This document shows, one piece after another, positions 13,432 to 25,163 of a DNA stretch of 64,000 nucleotides. The notes under the pieces are model-generated. The model was not told the origin of the DNA, searched no databases, and saw only the letters and a list, made by a program, of their open reading frames with translations. Origin of the DNA: Brevipalpus yothersi (Eukaryota > Arthropoda > Arachnida > Trombidiformes > Tenuipalpidae). The position numbers and the translations under genes were made by a program. The number at the start of each line of letters is the position of its first letter. Position 1 is the first letter of the stretch. Location: assembly GCA_003956705.1 (NCBI GenBank), contig QZCP01000013.1, positions 212,422 to 276,421 on the forward strand, given 5' to 3'.

Positions 13432-14925
13432 ATGAAGGGTAAATTGGATTTGTCCAGTGTTTCTAGTATATTTAGGCGTTCATTCGCAGCACAGCAACAA
13501 GCAGCACGTCAAGTATCACCCAAAATTGACCTAGTGAAAGGTGATTTTCAACGTTCTGTACTTCCCAATGGTATTATGGTTGCATCAGTTGAAAATCTTA
13601 CACCAGTACCCAAAATTTCGGTTATGGTCAGAGCTGGACCTCGATTTGAGACAAGTAAGGAGTTGGGAGCCAGTCATATGATACGATATGCAGCAGGTAT
13701 GCACACCAAAAATCATACCATCTTTGGAATCACTCGAAACATGGAGTACTCCGGTGGATCGATGGTAGTCACTGCAACTAGGGATGACCTTATCTACAGG
13801 CTTACCACGTCCAGAGAGACTTCAGAACAGAATTATTCTTACCTTGCGGATACTATTACAAGGCCGCAGTTCAGATTCTGGCAACTGGAAGATTATCGAT
13901 ACCGGTTGGAGCATGAGATTGCTCGTGCAAAAGCGGATCCAGAGCAAGTGTTGATGGAGGAATTGCATCGAATCGCTTTCCGAGGTGGACTTGCCAATCC
14001 TTTGTACATCTCTAGTGACAGAATCCATCACATGGATAGTGACACAATCATGGCTTACCATGATCGTATGTTCCGCAATAAGAGAATCGCCGTTGTTGGT
14101 TTCGGTGTAGATCATAAAGAGCTGTGTCACTTTACTCAAGACTTATTCGAGAGTCGAGATGGCATTGGCCCGGCTCATCAGAAGTCTAAATTCATTGGAG
14201 GGGACTCGAGAATTGTTATGGAGCCTGAACGAGATCTCACTTATGTGGTAGTTGCTACCGAAGGAGTATCGTAAGTGTTTTTTCTCCAACCTATCGATTT
14301 GATCAGTTCTTTTGACCATTCTTTTTCTCCCTCAGATCCGCTAATATTAAAGACGTTATTGCTCTATCTGTGTTTCAAAACATTCTCACCCCTGGTATCC
14401 GAGTCAAATATGGATCAGGAGCTGGAAAATTGCACGAAGCTGCTAATAAAATAGCCAAAGATCCATTTTCCGTTGCGCCAATTAATATCAGTTACATGGA
14501 TACCGGTCTGTTTGGATTTTCTTTAGTGTGTGGTGCAAAGGAGTCAACTCATCTCGTTAAAGCCATCATTAGCAAAATGAGAGATGCTGCCAAGAACATC
14601 AAAGACGAAGACTTGAAAAATGCCAAGTATGTTTTCTTGAATTTCTAATCATGAGAAAAACTGAAACCATTCTTCTATTTTCAGACATCAAGCAAAAGCA
14701 GCTTTATGGCTCAATCGAGAGTGTCCCAACTATCTCATGGATCGACTTGGAACTGGTATGCTGAATGATGGCTCTGCAACAACTTGTAACGATATTGATA
14801 AAATGATTGACTCCATCACAGCTCAAGACGTCTCATCCCTTGCTACAAAAATTATGAAATCAAAGGGGGCTCTTGTTTCCGTAGGAAACCTAGACAATAT
14901 GTGTTATCTAGAAGATCTTGCTTAA
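13432..14925 (+). CDS. UQCRC2: Cytochrome b-c1 complex subunit 2 (complex III core protein 2)
   Basis: Exons 13432-14270, 14336-14626 and 14685-14925 (donors GTAAGT, GTATGT; acceptors ctcag, ttcag) sum to 456 residues, close to the 453 of human UQCRC2. It is an M16-family (insulinase-like) protein. The N-terminus is rich in Ser/Arg/Gln and acid-free at first, as expected for a mitochondrial presequence. The core then begins near FQRSVLPNGIMVAS. Where active M16 peptidases carry HxxEH this protein reads HMIRYAA, so it lacks the zinc site, as core protein 2 does. It would sit on the matrix side of complex III and help assemble it. The ATG at 13432 is the first in frame; the frame upstream is open only via a TTG. 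The introns, 65 and 58 bp, are very short. Confidence 0.95.
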
Positions 14926-17900
14926 TTTTAATTGAAGTAAATATTTGAGGCATTATAAAGAACTAAGTTTTTCTCCAAAAAAAAATTGAAAGTTCTCATT
15001 CTTGATTCTCCATTCGAACATTTTAATTGCTTGTATTGTTCGCCAAGAAAAAGATTTATTTTCATCTTTTCAAGTTTATTGAATAAGGTGGACATTAAAT
15101 TTTTTCTAATGAATGATGCAAGAGCAAGTTCAATGAGTGATAAACTAGCCATATGAAATGCATTTACTGGTACTCTTTTCATAGTGATGAACTTTCGTTT
15201 CGCTCGATTATCTTGTAGAATTGATATGGGCTGATGGATTAGAAAATTTTTCGAAGACTAACGACCCTCTAATTCGTTTTATCGATTCTTGATGTGATGC
15301 TGGGTTGTTCCACCTCTTAAAAACCTGATGATCGCTCCACAACATTTCAAAATAATCAGATAGAACCGGTTGGATAAATTTTGAGCCATCATGTTATTGA
15401 AACTGATTTGAAAAGATTTTCGAAATTTCTTCTCATCACAAAATTTTTATTACTATTGTCTACTTATTCTTCCCAAAGTTGGATGCTATTTTCAAAATTA
15501 ATGTCGACATGGTGGATCTAAAATATCAGCAACGAATATTTTCTCAAAGAAAACGGAATTATATACCAATGTTTTGGATGATTGAGCTCATATATTTTAA
15601 AGCGGATCTCACCTTTTATCCTACCTTACCTTTTATCAGGTCATATATTCAATTTATTATCAGTATTTGTGATTCAAGGACATTGCTCCGGGGTAGGTAA
15701 GCATCCGATATATTTATATTTATATATTTTGAAAGTCCATATCGTCGACCCAGTAAATTGAGATGGACTTTTTCCTTTCGAAACTCACAAGTCGCTATTT
15801 TTGGTGATAATCCGTGAAGAAAAAAAATCATATCACTTTAGAAAATGTGAAAACATATCAGATCAGACTTGGTTCTTCTTTGTTTTGACAATTCTCAAAC
15901 ATTCGAAACAAGATAAATTGATAGGATTTGAATGTTTATGAATCGATTATCGCATCATTAGCGTAGAAAATGATTCTCATTTTCACTCTATCCAAAAAAT
16001 CTTTGTTTGATTCTCTATTACTTATTCGAATTCAATTTTCATCGTATCTTCTTTCAAGAAAATAGTTCAAAATCAATGATCAAGCCTGAGGATAAGCATT
16101 AAGTGGAATGAAAATTTTGGTTGAGAATGCTTTCTTCACCTGTGTCTGATGTTTCGAATTCCTTGAGTTGTTATCTATTGCGGATTGTTCATTAGAATAA
16201 CGAATGGATACCCTTTCGATTCCATGATCTTTGATCGTGAATGAATTTAATATTGAATTTCTAACATGATCGAAGATTTGACTTTCATTATGGACTATGA
16301 TAGTTCTACTCGCTCAACTCAATGATTTTGATAGCTTCTTTTAAGTTTGGGGCTTGAAGGCCTGAGATTTCAGAGGCTCGTACCAGAGGGGCATATCATT
16401 TGATTAGGAGCAAAACAAGGATCCGAAAAAAAGTCAGTCATCATGCTCATGATTCAACGTGAGCATTATGATCCTCAGAACTGAAACAACTTGTCGGAAA
16501 AAAATCCTAATTGCTGGGAAAAAATGTGCACTTTTCCAAACGCCCACCAAAGCTTACTCAATATGTGAGGCAATCAGGTGAACAGAAGATCACCTTCATA
16601 CAAGCTGCTTGTGTGCATATGTTCTGAAGTCAATTATGAATGCAGATCATTCAGGATCAAAAATTTCTCAGGCTCTCAACACATGTATCCTTACACAATC
16701 ACACACAAACAGTTAATTTTGTGAGGACCCGAAATGATGGGACTTGCCTGACTCTCAAAAATCTATCTCATTTTTTGTTAGCATCAGGCAATATTTCAGG
16801 TCTTGATCCCCTCAATATCGAACAAATTGGTTGATTTTTGTTACGAGTTCAGAATGATGATGAGCAAACTTAACTGGCACAGATCGTCGTTTAGAATGTA
16901 CTTGAGACGGTGACATCAATAATTCTTTTCCCTAAATTCAGCTCTTGTGTGCCTCAACCAGTCACTGTCCATCATGTACGTCTATACATATACATGTATG
17001 TGAGAGTAGGAAGACATAATCGGATATATCTAAATCGAAGAGATTATTGCACAAAAATGTTAAATACACTGACAAATTGATAGCTTCGAAATCATAAGTC
17101 TCAAAGTTCCAAATGTTACAGTCGAAATAGAAAAAAATACTGCCAAAGTGCGTCCTCACTGAAGACATTGATACTCTTATGAATTGATCAGGTCAAATCA
17201 TCATTGAACCTACGATAGAGAGAGAGAAAAAAAGAGAGACAGCATTACTATGATTAGCACGCAAATTTAGCCAGGTCAGTCCATGAAAAAAACGGTACTT
17301 TTAATGATGATACTATTCAAACACTGGTCGTATAGAAAATTGGTATGATCTTTCTCTACTCATCGTGATTTTGTATATACCTTCGAATCGGTTGGGGTCA
17401 TCTTTTTTCCTCTCTCTCTCCCTCTCTTTCTTTCTCTTCCTTTCTCTCAATCATTCTTTCAAATGATATCCACAAAAATTAATTTTCTATGCGCGTTTAG
17501 AAAAAGAAGACGATAAAAAATTAGAAAAAATTTTCTCTCGAAATGAATATCTTTTTCTTGCAAAGACGATTAGATCGAAGAATGAGGACTTCAACCGATC
17601 GACTATTCTCAGCACACACACACACACACATACACAATGTATCATACATTTTTTTCTCCTTTTTGTGTATTTATAAATTCAAAATCGTGCTTATCTCTTG
17701 GCTTACTGATGAACATGATGACTGGGTAAATGAACTCATCCACTAAAATCAGTTAGATTTATATCTTACATAATGAGTAACTTATAATCATCATCGAGAA
17801 ATCATCGAACAACACTTTAGTCATATTTTGAGATTTTTCTCTTGCTAAATAAATTTTTTAATCATCATTATTGTTCAACTGTTTACTTTTAAGGAAGAGG

Positions 17901-20900
17901 TAGCAAAATTTATTCATCATTCATTTTCTCGCGTTTTCATATTCAATTTTCATGATTATATCTCACGATCTTTCCCATCAATCTTGGAATACCTTTCATC
18001 ATACAAACGAAAAGGGCATCGATTCCATGTCACTTTTGTCTAGTTTTTTTCAACCCATATTCATTCCTCTTTTCTCCCATGAAAGTTCAAGACTCTGTAT
18101 TCCTTGATATGTTATCATTGATCCGATCACTTTCACTATACATCGACAGTGAAGACAAGTTCTCCCAGCAACACCGATAATTACACTGTATTTCAGATGG
18201 TGAAAAAAACCGTCAAAGAGGATTGAATAGCGTGACGATTCAGGTAACATGTACATCTATCTTGTCATCATCATGAATGGGTGAGAAAGTTTTCTTTTCA
18301 CCGAAAATCTAGATTTCAGACAAACCGAAAGAATTGATCAAAAGCAACAATTGAGTAAGACCTCAATCAAATGTGAATCAGCAGAGTTACTCATTCAAAT
18401 CATGACTCTTCACTTTGATTTTGAAAATTTTCAATGAACAAAATCGAGAGGTGTTTCCGATTCCAAATATCTTATCATGATATATTTTTCTGAAATTCTT
18501 TGAATATTGAACTTTATTACAGGAAATCCAGCACATGATGGACATGTGTGATTCATTCTTTTGAAAAATTATCGACTCACATTTCCGGCACAATCGCTTA
18601 TCAACAGGAAATGCTTATATCAATAATTTCATTTCGATTCGATGAATAAACTTCACTTTTCTAAGTGTGTGTGTGTGTGTAAGATCCTTGTAGACTCAAG
18701 GTATATCGATCATCTAGGTCACTTTCTCTACCGTTACTGGGATGAAAAATTAGAAGAATTATCCAAATCAACGAATGACTGGATTTACAATTTGAGATTA
18801 TCATTTCACTTGACAAAATTCATCATTTCACAGTACCAAAACCAAAGTCAACCATTATCATTTTGAGAAATGAGACCGAGAAGATGTTTCCGTTTCCGTC
18901 TATTGGAAAAATGAAGATGTTCCTCTAAGAATAGTGGGCCTTGATTGGGCTGAAAGATGGGAAAGAAAAGAATGAAAGAATGGCAGAAAACGGATGTGAT
19001 ATCTATTTTCTATTCAATTGATTCTTCTTTCGATCAAATGGTTCCATGAGGAGAGAATCTTTCGACATGCTTATGCATGGAATCAATAGCAATCATTTTG
19101 TAGCACATCCTTGAATTACATTTGATTCCAGAGCCACTATTGGTGAACAATCAAGCGAAGATTATGCCGATCTTGAGTTGATGTATGTAGGTACTCCTTT
19201 CTCTTCTCTCTCTCTCTCTATTATTTTGCCCAACACTCATACCCACACTCGGAGTGGGTCAAAGCTAGTTGGGGTAGTTGAGTATGATAAATAAATGGAC
19301 TTCTCAGCTCTCCTGCCACTTCCTGATGTGAACACAATTCAACCTTTTCCTCCGGCCAGCCGAGCCTTGTTGACCATAACACACAATCTTGGCTCTCTGA
19401 TGCAATCAGTTTTCATTGTTGTTCCTACTGCCAACATTAATGCACATACACCTCGTATGCATGAACGAATCAATGAACAGAGGCTCTCTATCTATTTTCA
19501 ATCAAGTGACCGATTCATGTGATCAGAATACAATATTACCCCAAAATCGAGTCCAACAAGTGACCGGAGATAGCAGGTTAGAATAAGTGACACCAGCCAG
19601 TCGGTTCACTTGGACACACTTAGATAAACTTTGTCAGTTATTCAATTCAGACGAAATTGATTATCCAACAAATCAACGGGTTAAGAAAAGAGTCTCTTTC
19701 TCTCTCTCTTTCGCTTTCTGATTCTTTATCGTAGCTAAGCCAAGTGAGAAAATCTTCAGTTCGAAGTGTGGATTGGAAGTGATAGCCAAAGAATCAGGAC
19801 ATACACACATACACACCACTCTCTTGGCATCAGAACTCGATGATCGAAAAAAATATTATTAATAGAAACGTCGACAAACGCGAAAGGATTTTCAAGAATT
19901 GAATAGAGTGTATGAGAGAGATGGAAGACGGCTCATTTCTTGTTGCTCATTATGTACCACTAATTATCTGACTTATCAGGAATTTTACTTGGCCTCCTTG
20001 ATCTGATCCTCGGGACAGTGAATGGGTACTTACTTGCCTGATTCCGACACTTGCATAACACACCTGAATGCCAGAGTGCATGTATACACAAATTTGATAA
20101 TAATCTGAATGCGTTCTCGTGATTTTTAAATATTCTCTCTTTCTCACTCACTCTTTCTCTTTCTTTTTGATGTTGTGCTGGAGTAAAAATTTATCTAACT
20201 CATATCAGGCTAACACACACACACACACACACACACACAATAATTGAGCATTATTAGTATCATGTATGATAATATTTTGAGAAAGATAAAAAACACAATA
20301 TTTGTGACCCAAACCGGTTCACCACAAGTAAACTGGTTCCTCAAAATGTACCTCTCCATGAGCTCTCTTTTTTTCGCTCCTTAATGGCCCACTACCAGTA
20401 GTGGGACTGGTCCTGCTTCGGGATGCTGGATGCTGGACTCTCTTGGAGAGTCTCCTAAAGTCTCCTGGTGTCTGCTGGTGTCTGCTGCCTCAGCCATCAG
20501 AGTCCCAAACGCCATTACTAACTAAACAATGGACTCTTCAATCGTCTGAGCTCTCTTTTTCTTATTTCTTATTTACCTTTTGTGTACACATATACATGTA
20601 CATGTACATGCAAATATATTACGAAATAAAGTTCCAAGTCTGAGGTTAAATTTTTGCTTTATCTTTGCATTTTTGTCTGTTCCTCTTTCTACACCTCTTT
20701 CTCTGTTGAAACGAACGAAGACACTTGTGTGTATTGTGATCGAACGTTGTGGCGCAAGTTCTGAGAAGAAAAAATTCTGTTCGAATTCAGTTTTCAAGTG
20801 TGGTGGTTAATTGATAGTGTTTTCATCGAAAAAGTGGAAAAGGATACCATTTGATAATCATCATCGAAATGAAAAATGATATGATATGTTGATTGGTTCC

Positions 20901-20959
20901 GATTGTGTGAGTGTATGTCCAACATGATGTTTGCTTGATGTGAGTGTAACGAATTTGCT
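14926..20959. other. Gene-poor spacer of 6 kb
   Basis: No supported gene. Open frames are short and unlike known proteins. Features seen are short GA/TC-rich runs (17215-17235, 17410-17450), a (CA)n run near 17613-17632, a GT run near 18667-18680, and around 20415-20500 a set of imperfect repeats of a tctcctggtgtctgctgg type. The last 300 bp probably contain the promoter and leader of the gene at 20960. Confidence 0.45.
20213..20239. repeat. (CA)n microsatellite
   Basis: About 13 CA units, one of the few non-GA dinucleotide repeats in the window. Confidence 0.95.
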
Positions 20960-23029
20960 ATGGGAAACAGTAATGTGAAACATATACCCACAGGCTATAA
21001 TAGACCCCACTCAGTGCTTGGTGTTCTCGGTGATGAACGATATTCGCTGACCGATTTTGATCCCGTTTCGAGAGGGGGAGGCGGTGGTGGTGGTGGTTAT
21101 GGTGTGGGCTACAATGAGCCTCATCCGAGGAAAAAGACTCCGGGCAAAGCTCTACTTCCACCTCTACCACGATCCCATTCATTTCATCAAATACTTCGAC
21201 CAACTGAGAATGGAGTGAATCTCATACAAAAAGGTACTATTCGAGGTATTGATAGTGGAACGAAAAATGTCAAAGAGGCATCTTTTCCCGCAAGTGATGT
21301 GCTCAACCCCGAACTAACCGCAATTTTAAGGGAACGAAGATGTCGCAGTGAGGCAAATCTAATTGAAGAAGAAGAGGAAAGAATAGGAGGAGGTAATGAT
21401 GATTATGATGAAAATAATTCACAAGATATGTCCGAAGATAGATCATGTACACCGAAAAGTGGATCCGATCGACATGATGGCAATGGACGTCGAGGAACGG
21501 GTAACGGTGTTGCAGCTCGTATTCAAAGGGCCAAAAATCAGAAAGGTCCTGCTCCTCCACCTCCTCCATCATTCAGCCATGATCATCATTCTGAGGTCCA
21601 CCATCAACATCACCATAATCATCATAATCACAATTCACGAACTGGCAGTGCTCAACATCATCATCACCATCATCAAGTGGACAAGTGTATGAATAATGTT
21701 GACGATGATGGACGTGGTAAAGTGTGTCCAAAAAGATCAAATGAAATGTCCACAAGTAACAATAAAGGATGTAACAAAAGTTTATGTGAAAAAGAGAGTT
21801 CAAAATCGAACAGCAAGTCCCGTTCAAATAGTAACAAAGTTAATGTGAACAAAGAGAATGATGAAGCCTTCCTTTATAAAGATAATTTCATGATGATCCC
21901 TAGATTGAAACCCAAGGAATTTGATGATTTTAACAATCACTTCCGATCCCCTTCCGGTAGAGAGAAGATTGCCTATACTGAGATGAACAATGATGATCTT
22001 TTCCAGAGCCCAAGAGCCAATGAGCCTCCACTTACCGATGTTAATGCACTATTGATTCGAGAATTAGCGAGAAGAAATCGTGAATTTGGTAAATATTTTC
22101 CGCCACACAGCAATTCACAACCAGTCAGTGAAATAAGCATCCCAAAATCTGGTAATAAAAAGGAAAAGTCTAACAATAATAATAAACAACATTCATCATC
22201 TAATAAAGGAATAAAAGAGCCTCCAATAGAGACATCAAGCTATTTGCCGCCAGTTTTTGATGATAATTTTATCCTAAAACGAACAACACCAACCGCAGGG
22301 TTATTTAAGAATGGCAAAATGCCGGAAAATTATTCTGGATTACTCAGAAATGATGACCGAACTGGAAAAAAGTTTGCCGATATGAGTGAAAATTTTGTCA
22401 GCAAACCATTTGATTCTGATCAGCTTAGATTGTCCGAAAAATTTGTCGACAAAAGTTTCAATTTGCTGTCCCATCCATGGATGCCAAAAGATCAGCAACC
22501 AGCCTCTATTCCAGTGGACACTTTCCACATGATCAATCCGTTAGCTTCATCAAGTTCATTGGGCCCAGAATCGATTAATTGTAAAGAGAAGAAATTTGAG
22601 CTTCTCAAAGATGACTCCTTGGGCCCAATTTCATCACTTAAGCATCTCAATCATTCCTCCATCAGTGATAGTGCAAACTATTCTGATGAAGAGGAAGATG
22701 AAATTAAAGTGGTCCTCAAGCCCTATTTGCCGCCACCACCACGAAGGGTACCATTTGAAGAGCGGCTAATAATTGAAGATGATCTATTTAATGGCGATGA
22801 TGCGAGTGCTATCAAGTATGGTCGACAAAAGTGTTGGACACCAATGGAAGACTTGACTAGTAGTGAAGATGATGATGGAATTAATTGTGATCAATTGTCA
22901 GATGACGATGAGATGATTGGTAAACGCGATGTTCGAGATCTAATACAAAATTATAATACACGATTTACGCTCAGAAATCAACTAAGAACTTTAATACAGA
23001 ACGGTAGACCACGATTGTCTTATTCTTAA
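20960..23029 (+). CDS. Uncharacterised, largely disordered 689-residue protein
   Basis: A single uninterrupted frame from an ATG. I do not recognise the protein. It starts MGNSNVK, where Gly2 could be myristoylated, although position 6 is Val rather than the preferred Ser/Thr. In order: an N-terminal segment that looks structured (GYNRPHSVLGVLGDERYSL), a run of eight Gly, a Pro-rich stretch, a basic/acidic mix, a polyPro then His-rich stretch at about residues 200-240, long Asn/Ser/Lys-rich regions, a short likely helix (LLIRELARRNREFGKYF), a PPPPRRVPFEERLIIEDDL block, and an acidic SSEDDD tail with a C-terminal DVRDLIQNY/TLRNQLRTL helix. Such composition suggests a scaffold or membrane-tethered regulator. 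Base composition and codon use look like those of its neighbours. A poly(A) signal follows the stop closely. Confidence 0.8.
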   Translation: MGNSNVKHIPTGYNRPHSVLGVLGDERYSLTDFDPVSRGGGGGGGGYGVGYNEPHPRKKTPGKALLPPLPRSHSFHQILRPTENGVNLIQKGTIRGIDSGTKNVKEASFPASDVLNPELTAILRERRCRSEANLIEEEEERIGGGNDDYDENNSQDMSEDRSCTPKSGSDRHDGNGRRGTGNGVAARIQRAKNQKGPAPPPPPSFSHDHHSEVHHQHHHNHHNHNSRTGSAQHHHHHHQVDKCMNNVDDDGRGKVCPKRSNEMSTSNNKGCNKSLCEKESSKSNSKSRSNSNKVNVNKENDEAFLYKDNFMMIPRLKPKEFDDFNNHFRSPSGREKIAYTEMNNDDLFQSPRANEPPLTDVNALLIRELARRNREFGKYFPPHSNSQPVSEISIPKSGNKKEKSNNNNKQHSSSNKGIKEPPIETSSYLPPVFDDNFILKRTTPTAGLFKNGKMPENYSGLLRNDDRTGKKFADMSENFVSKPFDSDQLRLSEKFVDKSFNLLSHPWMPKDQQPASIPVDTFHMINPLASSSSLGPESINCKEKKFELLKDDSLGPISSLKHLNHSSISDSANYSDEEEDEIKVVLKPYLPPPPRRVPFEERLIIEDDLFNGDDASAIKYGRQKCWTPMEDLTSSEDDDGINCDQLSDDDEMIGKRDVRDLIQNYNTRFTLRNQLRTLIQNGRPRLSYS

Positions 23030-23030
23030 T

Positions 23031-24900
23031 TCTATTCAATAAAACGCTTTGTTAATGAATTTGAAGTCAAATCGATCTTTTTTACAAAACTTTAAGCAGC
23101 CTTCAGCTTGAAAAAGGTCCAGTGAGTTTCCGTTTTTTGCGCATAAGAAGATTCCAAGAACTCAAAAGAATCCTCGAAATTGTCTTGAAAAAAAAGTAGG
23201 GGATAATCAAAATTAGATCGCTTTTCGAATTAGCAATGAATCGAGCCAAATTTTAATTAAAATATCGTTTGACTGATTCGTTTGTTAGATGAAAAGAGCC
23301 TTTCATGAAAGAGTTCTACATAATCACTCAATTCGAAACTTTTTAAAAGTAGAACTCGGCGAAAACATTTTTACCAATAGAATGATATTATTTAGTCTCT
23401 AACACGTGTAAGAGAGAACAATTGAATGTAAACTTTTCAATAGCCATGTTTTGACCAAGAATTCACAAAAGAATTGAGTTATTCCAATGGATCAGAATTT
23501 TGCGGGCAAAAGAAGAAGTGAAGCTTGAGAGCTTAGAAGCTTTTTTCAAAGCCATATACATGCATTATATAATAAAATCGATTGGACTGAGGACCTCTGT
23601 TCACCTCAACCAGAGGATATTTTCATTCAATCTTGATAAGACTAATACAATCCTTCTCTAGTTGATAGGTTTCTATTTAGTCTATGGTATAATCTAGTTA
23701 ATTAATATTTTGAGACTCTAAAACTAGCTCAGAATAATTTTTCATTTTATTCATTTTTCACAACTATTCCGTGAACACGTCCTTAATTAGAGTGAAAAAG
23801 GAAATCTTGGCAATTGTATGATCAAGCTAGAGATGGAACTCTTGATATCCATCTATTTTTCATGAATTAAGAAAATTTTCATGCTCATTTAGGAACATAA
23901 GGATAAAATTTTGTCAAAATCCTCATTGAGAATAAGAACATTTATAACGAACTATCGATTCAGTTCCAGTGAAGGGCTTCCGATCAGTTTTGATTGCATT
24001 TTGAAACCTACTGCATTAGTTTAATTATGTTCATACATGTACTTGTGCTCTTTGAATTATGAGTTCATAACATTTTGACCCAATATAACCATTTGTCTGA
24101 CTTTATTCAAAACTCAAAATTTGTGATGTTAGATAGTCAATTAGCCTATGGCTCTCATAGCTCTTCGACATTTCTCATGCAATCGAGAGCATCTATTGGA
24201 TTGGGACTGTCGTACTCTCAACTCTATTCAATTTAACGCTCCGCTGATGAAAATGAGATCGGGTCGAATTCTTTTACAAAGTTTCAAGAGTCAAATTCGA
24301 AAAAGATCTAGATTCTAATAAAAATCAATTCTAATGCAAGATAAGAATCAAAGAGGTTAGAATTCTTGAAACTATCTTCTATGCATGTAAATAATAAAAA
24401 TAGTCTTTATAAGATCGATTCTTCAAATTTGTTGTGAATCGAACCGATTTTTTGTTTGAATATCGATCACTTGAGTTTTTGTTTGATGAACAGAGCATCT
24501 CATGTTAGAATTACGCTTGTTCACTCGATTAGGAACTTTTTAAGAGTCAAACCCACCGAAAATTTTTAATTTCAGCATCAAAATGATACCAATGAGTCCC
24601 TAAGTTAGAACAATTATATGAAAACTTTTCAATCGCATTTTAAAAGGTACTACATCAGCTAAATCGTGTTTAGCATCTTTGAGTTATGATTCATTCTATT
24701 TTTATCCAATAGAGCATTTCCTGTGGCTTTATTCAGGACAGAAAAAATTTCTGCCACAGATAAAATGAACTCAAAATGTGTGGTGTTCGATAGTCAATAA
24801 GCCAAAGATTTTTTCATCTCTTGAACTTTTCACATTCAATCCAAGAAATTTATTTAACTGGAATTGTGGTATTCTTAGGTATCTCATAGTGTTTGAATCT
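23031..24900 (+). repeat. Decayed direct copies of the 3' end of the 689-residue gene and its flank
   Basis: The block starting tctattcaat at 23031 recurs at about 24223 (tctattcaatttaacgct), and both then run in parallel. Examples: actttttaaaagtagaact (from 23339) against aactttttaagagtcaaac (from 24534), and the gatagtcaat segments near 24132 and 24789. The second copy is preceded by a degraded version of the gene's last codons, with the stop changed. A third, more decayed start appears near 24815-24870. Copy 1 has about 550 bp (roughly 23440-23990) that copy 2 lacks. No intact gene is seen here. Confidence 0.65.
23038..23043 (+). terminator. Poly(A) signal AATAAA
   Basis: Eight bases after the stop codon of the 689-residue gene. 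This gives a very short 3' UTR, if used. Confidence 0.5.
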
Positions 24901-25163
24901 CAAAATCAAAATAATATATTTCATAAAAGAGTTAGGGATCTGCTTCATTGTAATTTATACCGAGAATTAATTGAAATTATTATTATTTTAGAGTGTATCA
25001 TCGTGAATAAAATTGAGTAGAATCAGCCAATTGGAAATTTTAGAAGTATTTCAATTTGTTTTTATTGATTTGATCAAATAGGTTAGTGAGAGGTTGTCAG
25101 ATTTTCGGAAAATTAAGGATTTCAAAGAAAAGATATTCACTATACACTTGGAGAATGTGAAGT

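Noticed and set aside
14730..14925. UQCRC2 third exon as a separate small gene
   Set aside because: It joins in frame to the preceding exons through good splice sites and completes the M16 domain.
21303..21692. Overlapping frames in the His-rich part of the 689-residue gene
   Set aside because: Shadows caused by CAT/ATC-rich codons on both strands.
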